Source: Siphonodentalium dalli
Taxonomy: Eukaryota > Mollusca > Scaphopoda > Gadilida > Siphonodentaliidae
Length of the DNA: 64,000 bases
Assembly: GCA_032622095.1 (NCBI GenBank)
Contig: CP136061.1
Location: forward strand, 25,610,991-25,674,990
Direction of reading: 5' to 3'
The notes beneath the pieces were generated by a model. That model saw nothing but the letters and a program-made list of their open reading frames with translations. It made no database searches and was not told where the DNA came from. Positions 23,801-35,911 of this stretch are shown in pieces. The position numbers were made by a program, and so were the translations under genes. The first letter of the stretch is position 1. Each line of letters opens with the position of its first letter.

Positions 23801-25716
23801 ACACAGGTGGCCATATAGCTTCTCTAGTTATGTCCATAAACCATATCAATGGACATACAGCCACACCGGGTACACTCACACTGGGTACATACAACCATAC
23901 AGTCACTCCATGCATATCGTTTCACCTCACACATGATCACGATCACTCCTTGAATACCTACACATCTTACCATGGACACCCCACTCATAACCATATAATC
24001 ACTCGTTGTATGCATATTCACCTCACCAATGATCAAAGAGTAACTCCCTGGCTGTCATTTTGGCATCCACCCTGTACCCAGTTGATCAATTTTTATCATA
24101 ATGGGCCAGAATAGCCACATATTATGTTTTATGTCAGTTCCGTCGCAAAGTTCTGCCCATTTCATTTCAATAATATGGCCAGAATCACAAAAGAGGTTCT
24201 CGGAAAAATTCCATACTGCATCTTTAAAATGAATTTGCTACCTTTTTCGGATAACGCAGAGATTAATGTTCGGGATATATGTAAAAGAAATGAATTTTAT
24301 TACCAAATTTGGTTGCCATCTTGAGAAAATGGTTTATAAATGCCGTAGTGTGACACAATTATGATAGACCAGAACAATAATCACCTTTCATATCAAAGAT
24401 AGTTACATTTCACTTGAACAAATGATCCAGACCTGAAAAGTGAATATTTGCCGATATTTTTTGTCAAGTTTGTGAGAGAAAACTCCAATATTTCTGGTAA
24501 TGTCAGTGGTGACAATAGTAACAATAAACCATGGTGCATCAGACATGTTAGTATTCAATTATAGAATACAGAATAGGCAACTGTATACATCAACCACAAC
24601 TTGTAAGCGATTGAAGGACATGCTGAGGCAGTATCTACCATTTCCCGTATTGTGACGGTCTTTTTGGCAGCCATTTTGTGCCAAAGTAACAATTTGGTTC
24701 CAATGAGTTGGAATATTCATAGGTAATGATATGCCTCACTTACATTACAAATTTATGTTCATTTCTTGTAGAAATATGACTAAAATCCCAATTGTGATTT
24801 TTTTGTGAAATTTAATACCGCATTCTGTAAAATCGAATTGTTGAGGTGATCGGACGGGACTAGGAGCCCAGTAATTGCATATTTTATTGCTCCAATGATC
24901 AGTTAATATATAAAATACAAAATAAAGTCTCATTTCTCAACCATTTCCAAACAAAATAAACTGATCTAGAAGATGTAAGTGAAAAACTGTCATATTTTCA
25001 ACTTTCGGTGGCCATTTTGACAGCCATTTTAGATTGGGAGTTTCAATTTTGCCCTATCGACGTGTCATTGTGTCCTAGCTTCATGAAAATATATACATTA
25101 GTATACATTTTACTAGAGTTTCCAGCTATAATTTGCATCAAACTGACTTAGGGTCTGGTCTGAAAAACGGCGGCCATCGTGGCCGCCATCTTGTCTGGAG
25201 TCCATACGGCCACTTTTTGTTCTTGTTAACATTAAAAGTTGAAAGACATAACAAATAACAAAATGGGTGGGGTAAAGTTAAGTCCCATTGGGTTGCAAGG
25301 GTATCGCCATTAGCTCCCAGACTGTCATATTAAGGTGCAAGAAAGCACAAAAACCCAACAACTCCCGTCATATAAAAATCATAAAACGCTCTTTATTTAC
25401 AGCATTTGACTCCCAAAGTGCCACGTTAATGTCTTAAATGTTTGTTTATGTGTTTAAAATGTTTCATGAAACTCAATTGGCGGCAAAAACCGTTTTTATT
25501 GACACACAGTCTTTTCCTATCTATGATTTCCTGTTTTGGCGGGAATATTGGCGGCCATCTTGGATTACGCCCCCTAGCGGCCAAGCGGACACTTTTTGTC
25601 AAGGCCAACAAGTCAAATTTTGTTCCTGGTGCTATAAGCTTTCCATAGACACCAAAAAACCTTTGCCCCCCATGGGGTGCAACGAAAGTCAATTTTCCAT
25701 TTTCTATCTCATGGAC
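20896..25716. other. Stretch interrupting the finger arrays; no gene
   Basis: Lies between duplicated finger array A and its copy at 25717. The centre (about 21880-24060) is a repeat-rich block described separately. The flanks (20920-21830 and 24100-25710) are AT-rich with recurring 'gccattttg' and 'ggccgccatcttg' phrases and no supportable frame. The left flank ends in a run of finger sequence and the right flank joins the duplicated finger flank at 25717. Confidence 0.5.
21880..24060. repeat. Inverted array of about 60 bp units (tgtatacagggagtgactatatggtcat type)
   Basis: Units such as gtgaatatgtatacaggga plus gattatatggttatggg occur in plus orientation at about 21890-22370. In inverted orientation (gaccatacagtcact... 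tgtatacatattcacctc) they occur at about 22520-23050 and 23580-24050. The switch in orientation is centred on a hairpin at 22367-22480 (gtggctatcgctttcc against ggaaagcgatagacacc). A non-repetitive insert lies at about 23080-23570. Subterminal unit arrays of opposite orientation suggest a foldback-type transposon; no transposase is present. Confidence 0.7.
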
Positions 25717-25985
25717 TAACTAAGAGCTCTGGTCTGCGTGAAATATTTCAAGCACACATCGCACACATACGGACGTTCTCCTGTGTTCCATCAAGTGACT
25801 CGATCGTATAAATGAGTTCATGCACATACCACACGTATAATGATGATCTCTTACATATCCTTGAACAACTCCCCACACAACTATAGCATTAAAACGGTTT
25901 ATCTCCGGTGTAGATCCTTGTATGCGTAGTCATACAACTGAGTACATGATTTCTCTCACAGTCACATATCACATTCTATAAGATT
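25717..25985 (-). pseudogene. Copy of decayed finger array A, 5' portion
   Basis: Nearly identical to about 20037-20290 (landmarks: taagagctctggtctgcgtg; aaatgagttcatgcacatac; aacggtttatctccg). It breaks at the LINE insertion at 25976 and resumes at 27181. Confidence 0.85.
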
Positions 25986-27180
25986 ATCTTATGTACACTA
26001 AGAGCTTAGTCGATGAGTATAAATACCTTGGTCTGATTTTCACTTACAATGGGAAAATGAAAAAGGCACAGGAGAACTTGAGTGCAAGGGCATCTAAAGC
26101 TATGTTTTTCTTAACAAACCTGCTCAAATCGCAAATTGAATTACCCATAATGACTAAGTGTAAACTGTTCGATAAGCTTATTAAACCAATCTTATTATAT
26201 GGTTGTGAAATATGGGCGCCGGAACTTAATTTGCCTTTCAAAGATACGACTGCGTGTGAACAAATGCATCTTAAGTTTTGTAAGAATATTTTATTCTTAA
26301 ACAGGAAATCATCTAATCACGCGTCACGGGCGGAGCTAGGTCGTTTTCCTCTAGCTAACGATGCTGTACTTCAATTATTCAAATATATGAGTAAACTTTC
26401 TAAAGTAAATAGTGACATTTTTTTATCCGGGTCTTTTGAAGAATCAATAACTTGTAAACTTTCATCTTGGGCCACGCAACTATCGAAATGGGATGTTAGA
26501 CTAAACGATGATAATACCTTTTCAGGAACGAATCTGAGGCAGTTGGTCGTGAAGTTAAAACAAGAACACATCTCGCAGTTTAAACATGATATATTCGACG
26601 ACGATAAATTGGGTGGAAAAAACAAATTACGCACTTACAGGTTATTCAAGGAAGAATATATCATTGAACCATATCTCACGTGTACGAAATCACAAGAAGC
26701 TAGAGCATATTTTACTAGACTTCGCGCGAGTAATCATGTTCTAGAAATAGAAAAAGGGAGACACAGACAGCCTAAGACACAATTAGAAAAGCGAATATGC
26801 CCTGTATGCAAACAGAATAGAATTGAAACGGAGATACATTTTGTCATGGAATGCGATGCATATAAGGATCTCAGACATAATTTGTTCGAAACGATTGGAA
26901 GAAACGAACCGAATTTTTACAAGATGAACGAAGCGAAAAAAAATTTAAATATCATGAAAAACAAGCATGGGTAAATAACTGCTTATGTGTGCAACATGAT
27001 CCGGTTATTCTTCATTCGGAGAAAACAGCTCATTAGTAGTTGACAATTGCAAATGTGTCATGATCAATATTATAAATTAACTATATTATGTTTGTTATTA
27101 TGTTGTTTATGATATATATGTTCGTTATTTTCAATTGTGCAACTGCCATAAATTGGTGTATTGCAATAAATATATCTATC
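25976..27180 (+). pseudogene. 5'-truncated LINE copy with 9 bp target duplication
   Basis: A 327-residue frame (25991-26974) covers the reverse transcriptase thumb (YKYLGLIFTYNGK, KCKLFDKLIKPILLYGCEIW) and a C-terminal region ending in the CX2C...HX4C knuckle (CPVCKQNRIETEIHFVMEC). The catalytic core is missing. The flanking tatcacatt at 25967-25975 and 27181-27189 is a 9 bp target duplication, and the 3' tail is an atct repeat. The first 30 bp or so are filler, of which 25982-26006 copies a nearby finger-flank sequence. It is related to, but diverged from, the LINE at 11812-13208. Confidence 0.9.
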
Positions 27181-28384
27181 TATCACATTGATACGGGCCA
27201 CCCCCGTGTACTTGGAATCGTGGAACCTCTTATGTTTCGTCAGGTCACTCAACTGAATAACAGATTTCTCCCACATATCACAATGATACAGGCGACTTAT
27301 CGCACATATCACATTGACACATGCGACTTGTCCCACATATCACAATGATACAGGCGACTTATCCCACATATCACAATGATACAGGCGACTTATCGCACAT
27401 ATCACAATGATACAGGCGAATTATCCCACATATCACAATGATACAGGCGACTTATCCCACATATCACAATGATACAGGCGACTTATCGCACATATCACAA
27501 TGATACAGGCGACTTATCCCACATATCACAATGATACAGGCGACTTATCCCACATATCACAATGATACAGGCGACTTATCCCACATATCACAATGATACA
27601 GGCGACTTATCCCACATATCACATTGACACAGGCGACTTATCCCACATATCACATCGATACGGGCGACCCCCGTGTTGGTCCTTCTATGCCTCGTCAGGC
27701 CAGCCAAATGAGTAAATTATTTATCACACACATCGTATTGATAGGGGTGATCCACCCTGTAACTCATCTTATCATTCTCCAAGATACTCGACTGAGTAAA
27801 TGATTTATCGCACACATCACATTGATACGGGCGACCCCCCGTGTGGATCATCTTACGTGTCATGAGGTAATTCAGCTGAATAAATGATTTCTCTCACATA
27901 TCATATTGATACGGTGACACCCTATCCCCGCGTGGATCCTCTTACGTGTCATGAGGTAATTCAGCTGAATAAATGATTTCTCTCACATATCACATTGATA
28001 CTGGCGACACCCTACCCCCGCGTGGAACATTGTATGCCTCGTCAGGATAGCCAAATGAGCAAATTATATATGGCACACATCGCATTTGTACGGACGAGTT
28101 CCCTCTAAATGTTTCGTCAGGTCACTCGGGTGAGTAAATTATTTCTCGTACACACCACATTGATAGGGGTGATCCCCCGTGTGGATAATCTTATGTTACG
28201 TCAAGTCAGTCGATTGAACAAATGATTTCTTGAACACATCGCATTGAAACGGGCGACCCCCCGGTGTGAATCAGCTGATGAGTCGTCAGTTTACTCGACT
28301 GAATAAATTATTTCTAGCACAGATCACATTGGTACGGGCGATCTCCCGTGTGGATCATCTTATGTTACGTCAGGTCACTCGACT
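27181..28384 (-). pseudogene. Decayed C2H2 finger array B
   Basis: Continues array A's pattern: one 95 bp unit at 27181, then the 31 bp minisatellite, then finger modules at about 27650-28384 with stops and deletions. Modules at 27650-27790 match 20590-20720 almost base for base. The 28330-28384 part matches the 3' relic of ZF1. No long frame is left. Confidence 0.85.
27273..27650. repeat. 31 bp minisatellite derived from a zinc-finger linker
   Basis: About twelve copies of a 31 bp unit containing cacatatcacaatgatacag followed by gcgacttat. On the minus strand the unit spells the linker plus the first Cys of a finger (YHCDMW), so it arose from the local finger module. Because 31 is not a multiple of three, each copy shifts the frame. 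Copies differ mainly at one position (tatccc or tatcgc). Confidence 0.95.
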
Positions 28385-29731
28385 TTACAAACGATTTCTT
28401 GAACACATCGCATTGCTACGGGCGATCCCCCGGTGTGAATCCTCGTCACTCGACTGAATAAATGATTTCTCGCACAGATCACATTGGTACGGGCGATCCC
28501 CCGTGTGGATCCTTGTATGCGTCGTCAGGCTGGCCAAATGAGTAAATGATTTATCGCACACATCACATTGGTACGGACGTGCCCCCGTGTGGATTCTCTT
28601 ATGGGTAGTCAGGTTACAGGACTTAGCATATGATTTCTCGCACACATCACATTTATATGGGCGATCTCCCGTGTGGATCATCTTATGTTTCGTCAGCTGA
28701 CTCGACCGATTAAATGATTTATGGCACACGTCACATTGATACGGGCGAACCCCTGTGTGGATCATCATATGTTTCGCCAGGGTACTCGGGTGAGTAATGA
28801 TTTATCGCACACATCACATTGACACGGGCGATCCCCTGTGTGGATCCTCTTATGACACACCAGTCTACACGGCTGAGTAAATGATTTATCGCACACATCA
28901 CATTGATACAGGCGATCCCCTGCGTGGATCCTCTTATGTCCCGCCAGGATACTCTTGTGAGTAAATGATTTATCGCACACATCACATTGATACGGGCGAT
29001 CCCCTGCGTGGATCATCTTATGTACCACCAGGTTACTCTTGTGAGTAAATGATTTATCGCACACATCACATCGATACGGGCGTTCCCCTGCGTGGATCCT
29101 CTTATGGCCCACCAGGCTACTCGGCTGAGTAAATGATTTATCGCACACATCACATTGATACGGGCGATCCCCTGCGTGGATCCTCTTATGTTGCGTCAGG
29201 TCACTCGACTGAATAAATGATTTATCGCACATATCACATTGGTACGGGCGGTCGCCCGTGTGGAGTCTTGTGTGCCTCGTCATGCTGGCCAAATGAGAAA
29301 AAGATTTATCGCACAAATCACATTGGTACGGGCGAGCCCCCGTGTGGATCCTCTTGTGAGTAGTCAGGTTACAGGACTGAGTATATGATTTGTCGCACAC
29401 ATCACATTTATATGGGCGATCTCGCGTGTGGATCCTCTTATGTTTCGTCAGGTGACTCGACCGATTAAATGATTTCCCGCACACATCACATTGATACGGG
29501 CGATCCCCTGCGTGGATCCTCTTATGTCCCGCAAGGTTACTCTTGTGAGTAAATGATTTATCGCACACATCACACAGATACGGGTGAACCGCTGTGTGCA
29601 TTATCTTATGTTTCGCCTTGTGTAAACTGCTTATCGAATCCAAGCGTGTTTGTAACGTATTTTCCAGTATGCGTTTGTCATCGCCAGACTCCGTTATTGT
29701 TCAAATTTGTTGGCACCACCGCTCCATACAT
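28385..29731 (-). pseudogene. ZF3: C2H2 zinc-finger pseudogene, closest paralogue of ZF1
   Basis: The MYG start at 29731 is followed by a 10 bp insertion at about 29697-29710 that shifts the N-terminus into a stop after 17 codons. From MDSISSLHK at 29643 a 292-codon frame encodes nine intact fingers in the same order as ZF1. A one-base deletion at about 28796 then shifts the frame, and the next frame (28768-28385) carries three more fingers and a broken fourth, with a further deletion at about 28441. Finger order and helix residues follow ZF1 throughout (THKSN, NRSSH, TQSCN, SHLAS, IQSS), so it is a recent duplicate. An internal start could still give a nine-finger protein. Confidence 0.85.
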
Positions 29732-29850
29732 AATTATAACTGTATATAACTATGTAGTGTTACCGTACAGAACCCAATGCTGGCATTGACAGGATTAAAT
29801 ATCGGGTATAACAAACCTTCGTGTACAGTTATCGAAAAGACTATCAATAC
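29732..29850 (-). promoter_or_regulatory. ZF3 upstream block, first part (split by a LINE)
   Basis: Matches the ZF1 upstream block up to cgaaaagactatcaatacag. The block resumes at about 35912 with atggtaagcgccacacaaaa. About 6 kb of nested transposons now separate the two parts of any promoter. Confidence 0.65.
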
Positions 29851-31619
29851 AGTTCAGTTCAGTGACAACACTGAAAAGGCCGAACTCCTTAATAGTTACT
29901 TTAGCAGTGTCTATACAATAGAGGATGAAGCAGAGGTCCCGAGGATCGGAGAAATCGATTTAGATGACAGTGTCGAGCTTACCAATATAGTTGTGACCAC
30001 AGATATAGTTATGCGACACCTGCTCGAACTGGACACATCGAAATCTACAGGAGAAGACCAGCTACATCCAAGAGTCCTAAAAGAAGCAGCAAGTAGTATC
30101 TGTCCTAACATATCTATTAAAAAGATCCATGGCCACGGGGGAAGTCCCAGCAGACTGGAGAGCAGCAACAGTATGTCCAATATTTAAGAAGGGGAATAAG
30201 AAGAAAGTTGAAAATTACAGACCTGTCAGCCTCACAAGCATAATCTGCAAACTAATGGAAAAAATCATCAGAGATAAACTTATGGAATACATAGAGAATA
30301 ACAACATACTTTCTGAACACCAACATGGATTCCGGGCAAAGCGATCGTGCGTCACACAGCTATTAGAGGTACAGGATGACTTCACCAGATCCATAGACGA
30401 AGGTCACAACATCGATGTAATTTACCTCGACTTCAGAAAAGCCTTTGATACCGTCCCACATAAGCGTCTTATGGAAAAATTATACACATACAGAATCAGG
30501 GGAAACATCCATCAATGGCTACAGAATTTTCTGAAAGACCGGAGGCAAGCAGTCAGAGTCAACGGAGCAATATCATCAGTGGCAGACGTTACCAGCGGGA
30601 TCCCCCAAGGCTCAGTGTTGGGACCAGCACTCTTCCTTATATACATAAACGATATCACAACTGAAATAACTTCTCGATGCAAACTGTTCGCAGATGATAC
30701 AAAAATCTATACAGAAATAACGGATGAGCAAGACCACTTGCAACTCCAACAAGATCTAAACAAACTATCTGACTGGTCAGATAGATGGCTTCTGAAATTC
30801 AATGCAGCTAAATGCAAGGTCTTGCACATCGGCAAAGACAACCCAAAGTATGCATACTCAATCAGTGACTCCAACAACAAAATAGAAATCCAACCCACAA
30901 ATACTGAGAAAGATATTGGTGTTATCTTTGACACAGGGCTAACCTACGATCAACATATATCATCATCAGTGAACAAAGCAAACCAGAGAATTGGAATGAT
31001 TCGGAGAACTTTTAACCATATAGACGAGGATATGCTGAAAATCTTATTCACGTCACTCATCAGACCAATGGTGGAATATGCTTCGTCCGTTTGGAACCCA
31101 CACCTCAGAAAACATCAGATAGCCATAGAAAATGTCCAAAGAAGAGCAACTAAATTATCAACAACAAATAAGCTAAAAAACTTGGACAATGAAGAAAGAA
31201 ATAAAATTCTCGGATTAACAACACTGCACTACCGACGAGAGAGGTGTGATATGTTATAAATGTACAAGATCATCAACCAAAAAGACAAAGCTGTTCTCCC
31301 ATCATTAAAGAAATCACTCTCAAACAGAACAAGAGGCCATGTTAACCCAGCTTTTGAAGTAACTGACCACTTTTGAAGTAGGTCTCCACTTTTGAAGTAA
31401 AAAACGCCAGCTTTTGAAGTAATTCACCACTTTTGTAATAAAATCGCCAGCTTTTGTAGTAAAGTGAGGTCTCTGCTTTTGAAGTAAAAAACGCCAGCTT
31501 TTGTAGTAAAAAAACTAGGTCTCCACTTTTGTAATAACAAAATTACAGCTTTTGAAGTAAACTGACTCAATACATTTTGACGGGCGCTGAACGATTTTCA
31601 TGACAAAGTCAACCCGATA

Positions 31620-32470
31620 ATCCATAGTGGCTATCGCCCATACGAGTGTGACTTGTGACTGAATATATTTAGTGAGTCCAGTTCCGTGACAAAATAATCC
31701 ACACCGTTAATCGACCATACGAGTGTGACGTGGTTTGAATACCTTTCAGCCATACCAACACAAGAGAAATAACAGTCAATCGCCCATACGCGTGTGACGT
31801 GTACCAAAAGGCACTTAGTGAGTCCGGTTCCGTGACAAAAGTATCCACACTGGTAATCGACCATATGCATGTGACGAGGTTCGAATATCCTTCAGTCATA
31901 CCAACACAAGATAAATCACACAGTCAATCGTCCATACGCGTGTGACGTGTACCAAAAGGCACTTAGTGAGTCCGGTTCCGTGACAAAAGAATCCACACCG
32001 GTAATCGACCATATGCATGTGACGAGGTTCGAATATCATTCAGTCATACCAACACAAGAAAAATCACACAGTCAATCGCCCATACGCGTGTGATGTGTAT
32101 CAAAAGGCACTTAGTGAGTCCGGTTCCGTGACAAAAGAATCCACACCCGTAATCGACCATATGCATGTGACGTGGTTCGAATAGCGTTCAGTCATAACAG
32201 CAGAAGATAATTTATAGAGTCAATCGCCCATATAAGTGTGACGTGTACCGAACGGCATTTAGTGAGTCCGTTTCCCTGCCTAAGCATATGGACACACATA
32301 GGTGATCAATCATACGAGTATATAAGATTGTTCCCAGTCAGCCTGACAACCCACACTATTGAATGCCCTTACAAGTGCGACCGTTGTCAGAAGAAGTTCG
32401 ATGTTACATTGAGTCAGACAAGACTGAAGACGTTTTGTCAGTCCAGTAACATGACGACATATATAGTTTC
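31620..32470 (+). repeat. Left arm: relic zinc-finger units inside the TIR transposon
   Basis: Units of roughly 70-84 bp contain cgcccatacgcgtgtgacgtgtaccaaaag-type sequence split by stops. In-frame pieces read RPYECDL, NRPYACDV and YQKALSESGSVTK, i.e. a finger linker, first Cys and helix; the second zinc Cys is lost. The clearest residual finger is at 32350-32460 (ECPYKCDRCQKKF). The mirror copy is at about 34470-35280. Confidence 0.7.
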
Positions 32471-34469
32471 TCGAAATTAGGTGATGTATTAGTTCCAACG
32501 GAAAATAGTTGGTATATTTATTATTGGCCTCACTTTTAATTGCATATTCGTACCCTCGAAATTAGGTGACCCGACGCGTTAGGGACAGCAGAAAAATGTT
32601 TGGTTTATTAGATTCGTCTCTGGAAGGCGACATTAACAACAATGTTCAATCATTAAAATTATGTCACATAACCGAAGTATTATAACTACGTCAAACGTGG
32701 CCAGCTATAAAACACGGGAGCCAGTAATGTGTTGTGTGGAAACCGTTGGGTTCACATACACTCTGATGATTGAGTATATAAAATAACGGATTCGGTGGCA
32801 TTATGTCGCTATACAGGGAAAGTTAAACTTTCAAATCTCAATGTTCTTGATGCTAAAAGGTTCAGTCTCCTTTCAAAATTTATTCAACACAATATACGAA
32901 TACAATTAATTATTCTATTGTCAATTGTCAGGCACAGCAATACAAAATGAAACGCATAACAAAATTAAGAATGAATGGAACGATGTTGTTGATGTAGTTA
33001 AATAATAATTAGTCAAATTTATCCTCAACCTCCCCTTAGACGCTATAGTTCTTGAATAGTTATGTATAATATTGTATAGCTTGATCCCTTATCGCCTCTC
33101 ATCCACATCAACAATTCTGCTATCTGAATCTGTTTTGTTTATTATGGTCAATAAATGAAATCAATATTCTATCATGAAGACAATATATGATGGTATACAT
33201 ATTTACTATTGCTATGTTGCACCTATCAATTGGGGTCAGACTAAGTGGTGTACTATAGTCAGGGAAGGTTGAGGTGTCTCACGGACTGATAACTTAACAT
33301 AAAAACAATGGTGAATTATTTTGAGATATCACTGGTCGATCATGATTGATATCTAGATCTACAATGTAGCTCATAATTACTACTCCCCTCATTTTCAACT
33401 ACGTTAGTTATAAACGCCCAGACCGTGCGCTGCTCGCAATGTGGTAACCCCTTTCCACAAAAAAACAACTAAATACCAAATGCAGAACAAAATTACGACA
33501 ATGAATGTATTGATATACTGCAAACCATCGGTGCAAGCTGGGATTGATGAGCAATTATTTATAACACAAAATAGAATATATGCCAGTCCCTTCCCAATAG
33601 TATTGCCCTCGTCTTACCAGCAACTTACCGTGACATACCTGCCCTATTCAGGGCAACACCAGTTACTGGCGATTGTGGCCAATGTTGACACCTCCCACTC
33701 GCAGAAGACTCACATTCAACAATGCAATCGCAGGCATAGCTACCACATGGTATAATACACGCTCGGAACACGGGTTCCACTGGCCGCCATGGAGAATCAC
33801 CACAGCATAACGCCTGAACATTAAATGTTATGATAAAACATTACAACTGTAGCGCCCAAAGAGGCCGGATCTACACAGCGATATGGTATGCGATTTTCTT
33901 GTTATCCTGTTCCCTCTTTTGAAGGTTCTAGAGCTGTCACGAAGTCTCGAACGATATAACACAATCCCGTAACAGACGTGAGTATGTTCAATAATTTAGT
34001 TTGTAATTCCAGGAACCATTATCTCTCGTTATTAAAGTGTCCAAAGGAGATTGTATTTCAGCTGTAAATTGAATGAACATCTTTGACTTATTATTCTGTA
34101 GCACGTGCATGATAATATTATTCCAACTGGGACAATGAATCGTGAAATTATGCAGAATCGGTGTCTTGTTGTATGACATTCTTAATCACCTGACATCTGG
34201 ACTATCGTCCTTTGTTTCATAGTTGGCCAATCAGAATGAACCACGTTAAGAAAATGGACTTATTTATCATTATTGATAATCGACTATAAAATTACAAAAA
34301 GGAGACTGAACCTTTTGGCACCAGGAACATTGCGAATTGGAAGTTTGACATAGGGCTGTTCTTCCAAAGAAGAGGACAAATAGACCAACTATTTTCCGTT
34401 GTAACTGATACATTTGTCACGTCCCCCAATTTTGAGGAAATATACATGTTGCCATGTTACTGGACTGAC

Positions 34470-35280
34470 AGAACGTCTTCAGACACACATCTTGTCACCA
34501 GCGTGGATTCTCTTATATATTGTAAGACTCACGGTCATGGCGAACTTCTTCTAACAAACGTCGCACCTATAAGGTCGGTCACCAGTGTGGATCGTCAGGT
34601 TGACGGACAGACTGGGAACAACATTGCATACTCGTATGATTGACCACCTATGTGTGTTCTCATGTGCTTAGGCAAGGAACCGGACTAACTAAATGCCTTT
34701 TTGGTACACGTCACACGCGTATGGGCGATTGACTGTGTGATTTCTCTGGTGTTGGTATGATTGGAGGATATTCAAACCACGTCACACTCGTATGGTCGAT
34801 CACCTGTGTGGATTCTTTTTGTCACGGAACCGGACTCACTAATTGCCTTTTGGTACACGTCACACGTGTATGGACGATTGACTGTGTGATTTATCTTGTG
34901 ATGGTATGACTGAAAGCTATTCAAACCACGTCACACTCGTATGGTCGATTACCGGTGTAGATTATTTTGTCACGGAACCGGACTCACTAAATGCCTTTTT
35001 ATACACGTCACACGTGTATGGGCGATTGACTCTGTGATTTCTCTTGTGTTCGTATGATTGGAGGCTATTCAAACCACGTCACACTCATATGGTCGATCAC
35101 TTGTGTGGAATCTTTTGTCACGAAACCGGACTCACTAAGTGCCTTTTGGTACACGTCACACGTGTATGGGCGATTGACTGTGTGATTTCTCTTGTGTTGG
35201 CATGACTGAAAGCTATTTCAAACCACGTCACTGTCGTCACACTCGTATGGGCGATGGCCACTATGGATTATCGGGTTGAC
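34470..35280 (-). repeat. Right arm: relic zinc-finger units, inverted copy
   Basis: Reverse complement of the left arm. On the minus strand a unit reads CDVYQKAISESGSVTKRIHTGDRPYECDV in pieces, a finger with Tyr at the second zinc-Cys position followed by a canonical TGDRPYEC linker. Landmarks (ggttccgtgacaaaa, gattgactgtgtgattt) recur four times. Confidence 0.7.
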
Positions 35281-35911
35281 TTTGTCATGAAAATCGTTCA
35301 GCGCCCGTCAAAATGTATTGAGTCAGTTTACTTCAAAAGCTGTAATTTTGTTATTACAAAAGTGGAGACCTAGTTTTTTTTACTACAAAAGCTGGCGTTT
35401 TTTACTTCAAAAGCGGAGACCTCACTTTACTACAAAAGCTGGCGATTTTATTACAAAAGTGGTGAGTTACTTCAAAAGCTGGCGTTTTTTACTTCAAAAG
35501 TGGAGACCTACTTCAAAAGTGGTAATTACTTCAAAAGCTGGCGCAACAGGCCATAAAGCAAAACTTCAGAAATAAATCCATAAAAACAATAGCACAGCAA
35601 ATAGCTTCATTCCACGCAGTACAAACAACTGGAACAATCTGACAGAACTATGCATCGAAGCAGAAGATGTGAATGCTTTTAAATCAATATTAAACGACAC
35701 CTGGAGAGGAAGAGCCAATAAATTTTATTTCAAGTTCAACAACGAGAAACCAAAATTTTAATGTTTTTAATACGCACTGTACAGTGTACATATAATCAAG
35801 TCGCCAGACACCACAGATAGTTTGAAATTGTGTTAAGAACTAAAGAAGAGGTCACAACAAGCCGGCAGGCTTTCTTCGACCGAAGATCACAGGTAAATCA
35901 CAGGTAAATAA

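Larger units (their letters stand above)
31341..35547. mobile_element. 4.2 kb TIR transposon nested in the LINE, arms made of decayed zinc fingers
   Basis: The ends (gttaacccagcttttgaagt and the complement of acttcaaaagctggcgcaac) form terminal inverted repeats running about 300 bp, composed of alternating ccagcttttgaagtaa and ccacttttgaagtagg modules. The flanking aggccat (31334-31340 and 35548-35554) is the target duplication, extendable to 8 bp with one mismatch. The inverted arms continue inward to about 32470 and 34470 as degenerate finger-like units (see the separate entry). The centre (32470-34470) has no frame above about 105 codons and no transposase, so the element is non-autonomous. 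The superfamily is unassigned; 7-8 bp duplications fit hAT best. Confidence 0.9.
29851..35911 (+). mobile_element. CR1-like LINE, 5'-truncated, carrying a nested DNA transposon
   Basis: A reverse transcriptase core is readable in two overlapping frames, 29826-30187 and 30129-31259. Motifs in order: EVPADWRAATVCPIFKKG, YRPVSLTSIICKLMEKII, the HGFRAKRSCVTQL block, YLDFRKAFDTVPHKRL, SGIPQGSVLGPALFLIYIND, the catalytic LFADDTKIY, and WLLKFNAAKCKVLHIG. A frameshift lies near 30115-30130 and a stop at 31257. After the nested element (31341-35547) the frame resumes with the conserved tail (WNNL, AFKSILNDTWRGRANKFYF), ending at 35761. The 3' end has a short atcacaggtaa repeat, a tail type known from CR1/L2-like LINEs. 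The endonuclease and ORF1 are absent. It lies in the ZF3 upstream block. Confidence 0.88.

Noticed and set aside
27273-27650. Regular short repeats resembling a CRISPR array
   Set aside because: Units are head-to-tail without unique spacers, derive from a zinc-finger linker, and the genome is eukaryotic.
29553-29789. 78-codon plus frame over the ZF3 start
   Set aside because: Antisense shadow of the zinc-finger N-terminus and upstream block; equivalent shadows occur at ZF1, ZF2 and ZF4.
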